NCBI GenBank assembly: GCA_041395325.1 | Contig: JAWLAT010000026.1 | Coordinates: forward strand, 1-64,000 | Source of the DNA: JAWLAT01 sp041395325 | GTDB taxonomy: Bacteria; Pseudomonadota; Gammaproteobacteria; Xanthomonadales; SZUA-5 | Length of the DNA stretch: 64,000 bases | Direction of reading: 5' to 3' | Part shown: piece by piece, positions 63,701 through 64,000 of the stretch | How the letters are laid out: the number at the start of each line of letters is the position of its first letter | How positions within the stretch are numbered: the stretch's first letter is position 1 | Translations under genes and position numbers: made by a program | Notes under the pieces: model-generated | Seen by the model: only the letters and a program-made list of their open reading frames with translations | Told to the model about the DNA's origin: nothing | The model's database searches: none

Positions 63701-64000
63701 GATCGACAGTTGGAAGCCGCTCGGCAGCAGTTCTTCGCCCTGCGCGACCAGCTCGGCGGCGATCCCAACAAGGCGCTGGTGAAGGAGCCGCAGGCGAGCA
63801 CAATCAGCGATCGCTATTTCCATGCCTATCTGGGCGTGGCCTTCTCCACCTACGGCCCAACGCCCATGCATCAGCGCAGCCTGGACATCGCCGAACGCGA
63901 GTACGCGCAGTGGCGAGCCCAGATCGAGCAGCTGGGACAACAGACGCTGCCGGCACTGGAGCAGGCGTTGATCGACGCTGGTGGCCCGTGGACCCGGGGC
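60755..64000 (+). CDS. Exported BNR / sortilin-like beta-propeller protein (partial)
   Basis: Open to the last base of the window, so 1082 residues are seen and the end is missing, probably only a few codons by family length. A signal peptide (VAVMLCGLPGLLWAADK) precedes many BNR-type repeats, e.g. WYVGVGSGGVWKTVNAGTTW, LYRSDDGGASWTHLGL, LYQSSDGGQSWSLVLD, VYRSADRGGSWQKM. The long protein with GIGPAFMSGRIADIAIDP near its start is the group annotated as VPS10/sortilin-like or glycosyl-hydrolase-related exported proteins. Catalytic function is not established. Confidence 0.88.
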   Translation, partial: MGSVIRAPWWAVAVMLCGLPGLLWAADKPADVLAGMKLRGIGPAFMSGRIADIAIDPVDASTWYVGVGSGGVWKTVNAGTTWTSLFDGQGAYSIGTVLIDPHNRHRIWVGTGENIGGRHAGYGDGLYRSDDGGASWTHLGLKQSERISKIVVHPENPDVIWVAAQGPLWSKGGERGLYQSSDGGQSWSLVLDAGPWTGATDVVLDPRDPERLYAATWQRQRSVAAYLGGGPGSGVHRSVDGGKTWEKLAQGLPEGPLGKIGLAISPQNPDVLYAAIELNRRTGAVYRSADRGGSWQKMSDTASGGTGPHYYTELYASPHAFDRIYLADVEMQVSHDGGASFAPLPQSSKHSDDHALAFRADDPDYLLVGSDGGLYESHDGARSWRYHKNLPLTQFYKIAVDDAEPFYNVYGGTQDNASQGGPSRTDNVNGIRNGDWFVTLFGDGHQSATEPGNPNIVYAEWQEGNLVRYDRSSGEIVYIKPQPDAGEGPERFNWDSPILVSPHDPKRLYFASQRVWRSDDRGDSWRAISGDLSRQRDRLRLPLMGRQQSWDSAWDLFAMSDYATITSLAESPQVEGLIYAGTDDGLLQVSEDGGGQWRSIEVGRLPGVPAEAFVNDIKADLFDADTVYVALDNHKNGDFRPLLVVSRDRGRSWKSMVGDLPERHLVWRLVQDHVEPRLFFVGTEFGIFASVDGGQHWLPLQGGAPTISFRDLAIQRRENDLVGGSFGRGIWILDDYTPLRSMARNGLPDSATLYEPRRAWWYVEKRPIFSGGKGYQGDDYFVAPNPAFGALFTYYLKEDLRSRTAQRQAGEKDRLSQNQDTPVPDWAALAAETREAAPTVLLVIRDEAGAVVRRIEAPAKAGLHRVAWDLRYPALDAVGTGGSFIAPEPTGFLASTGRYQATLEARVDGDLRNLAGPVPVQVEALRSGALPGADPAEVAAFGRRVAQLNRALSAAGLHLPLLEQRLGDLQVALARSQAGGELDRQLEAARQQFFALRDQLGGDPNKALVKEPQASTISDRYFHAYLGVAFSTYGPTPMHQRSLDIAEREYAQWRAQIEQLGQQTLPALEQALIDAGGPWTRG

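Noticed and set aside
1..64000. CRISPR array
   Set aside because: No regularly spaced direct repeats with unique spacers; the tandem CCCTGAG units are too short and contiguous.

Overview
The window is GC-rich, gene-dense bacterial chromosome. Gene content and order suggest a gammaproteobacterium of the Xanthomonadales/Lysobacterales (perhaps Rhodanobacteraceae-like). Reasons: the comF / bioB-bioF-bioH block, rpmB-rpmG, RNase P RNA, Tat-exported TldD-type proteins, a MoxR/DUF58/BatA/DUF4175 operon, many secreted proteins of the style seen in that order (a GAWFDPAQAGHG C-terminal domain, a C-terminus ending DGFE), and intergenic CCCTGAG-type repeats. The assignment is inferred from content; no 16S or tRNA gene is present.

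About 1-13.3 kb is accessory DNA. It opens with the 3' end of a type I restriction R subunit. A mobile module follows: a frameshifted relic gene, an AlpA-like regulator, a frameshifted helix-turn-helix/zinc-ribbon gene and a tyrosine recombinase. Then come stacked toxin-antitoxin loci: AbiEi-AbiEii, Phd-PIN, and HipB-HipA with a divergent DUF2185 gene. A SEC-C protein, an alpha/beta hydrolase with its LysR regulator and a broken hydrolase copy lie between them. Each toxin-antitoxin locus carries visible palindromic operators at its promoter.

About 13.4-21 kb holds a MAPEG-like gene and a long minus-strand unit: Ser/Thr kinase with TPRs (frameshifted near its 3' end), ECF sigma factor, two CsgG-like proteins (one with PEGA) and two secreted proteins. 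This looks like a sigma/kinase cascade controlling cell-envelope products.

About 21.2-27.4 kb is core genome: rpmB-rpmG with promoter and terminator, a signalling cluster (cNMP-FHA, coiled-coil-FHA, STAS, and a convergent FHA-PP2C phosphatase), a second MAPEG protein, RNase P RNA and bioC.

About 27.4-42.2 kb holds a secreted metzincin-type protease with Ig-like repeats and a small secreted protein on the minus strand. On the plus strand come TldD (Tat signal), TldE/PmbA, a Tat-exported DUF4159 protein, and MoxR, DUF58, BatA-like, DUF4175-like and a large membrane protein with overlapping ends. This arrangement suggests an envelope proteolysis or chaperone system.

About 42.4-64 kb holds prpE-like ligase, a lipoprotein, comF, bioBFH, small secreted and membrane proteins, a TIGR04222-type protein, uvrD, an NtrX-like regulator lacking the usual GAFTGA loop, rep, a 2OG-Fe(II) oxygenase, a YghU-type GST, and a large BNR/sortilin-like beta-propeller protein running off the end. 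I found no CRISPR array, tRNA, rRNA or intact insertion sequence.
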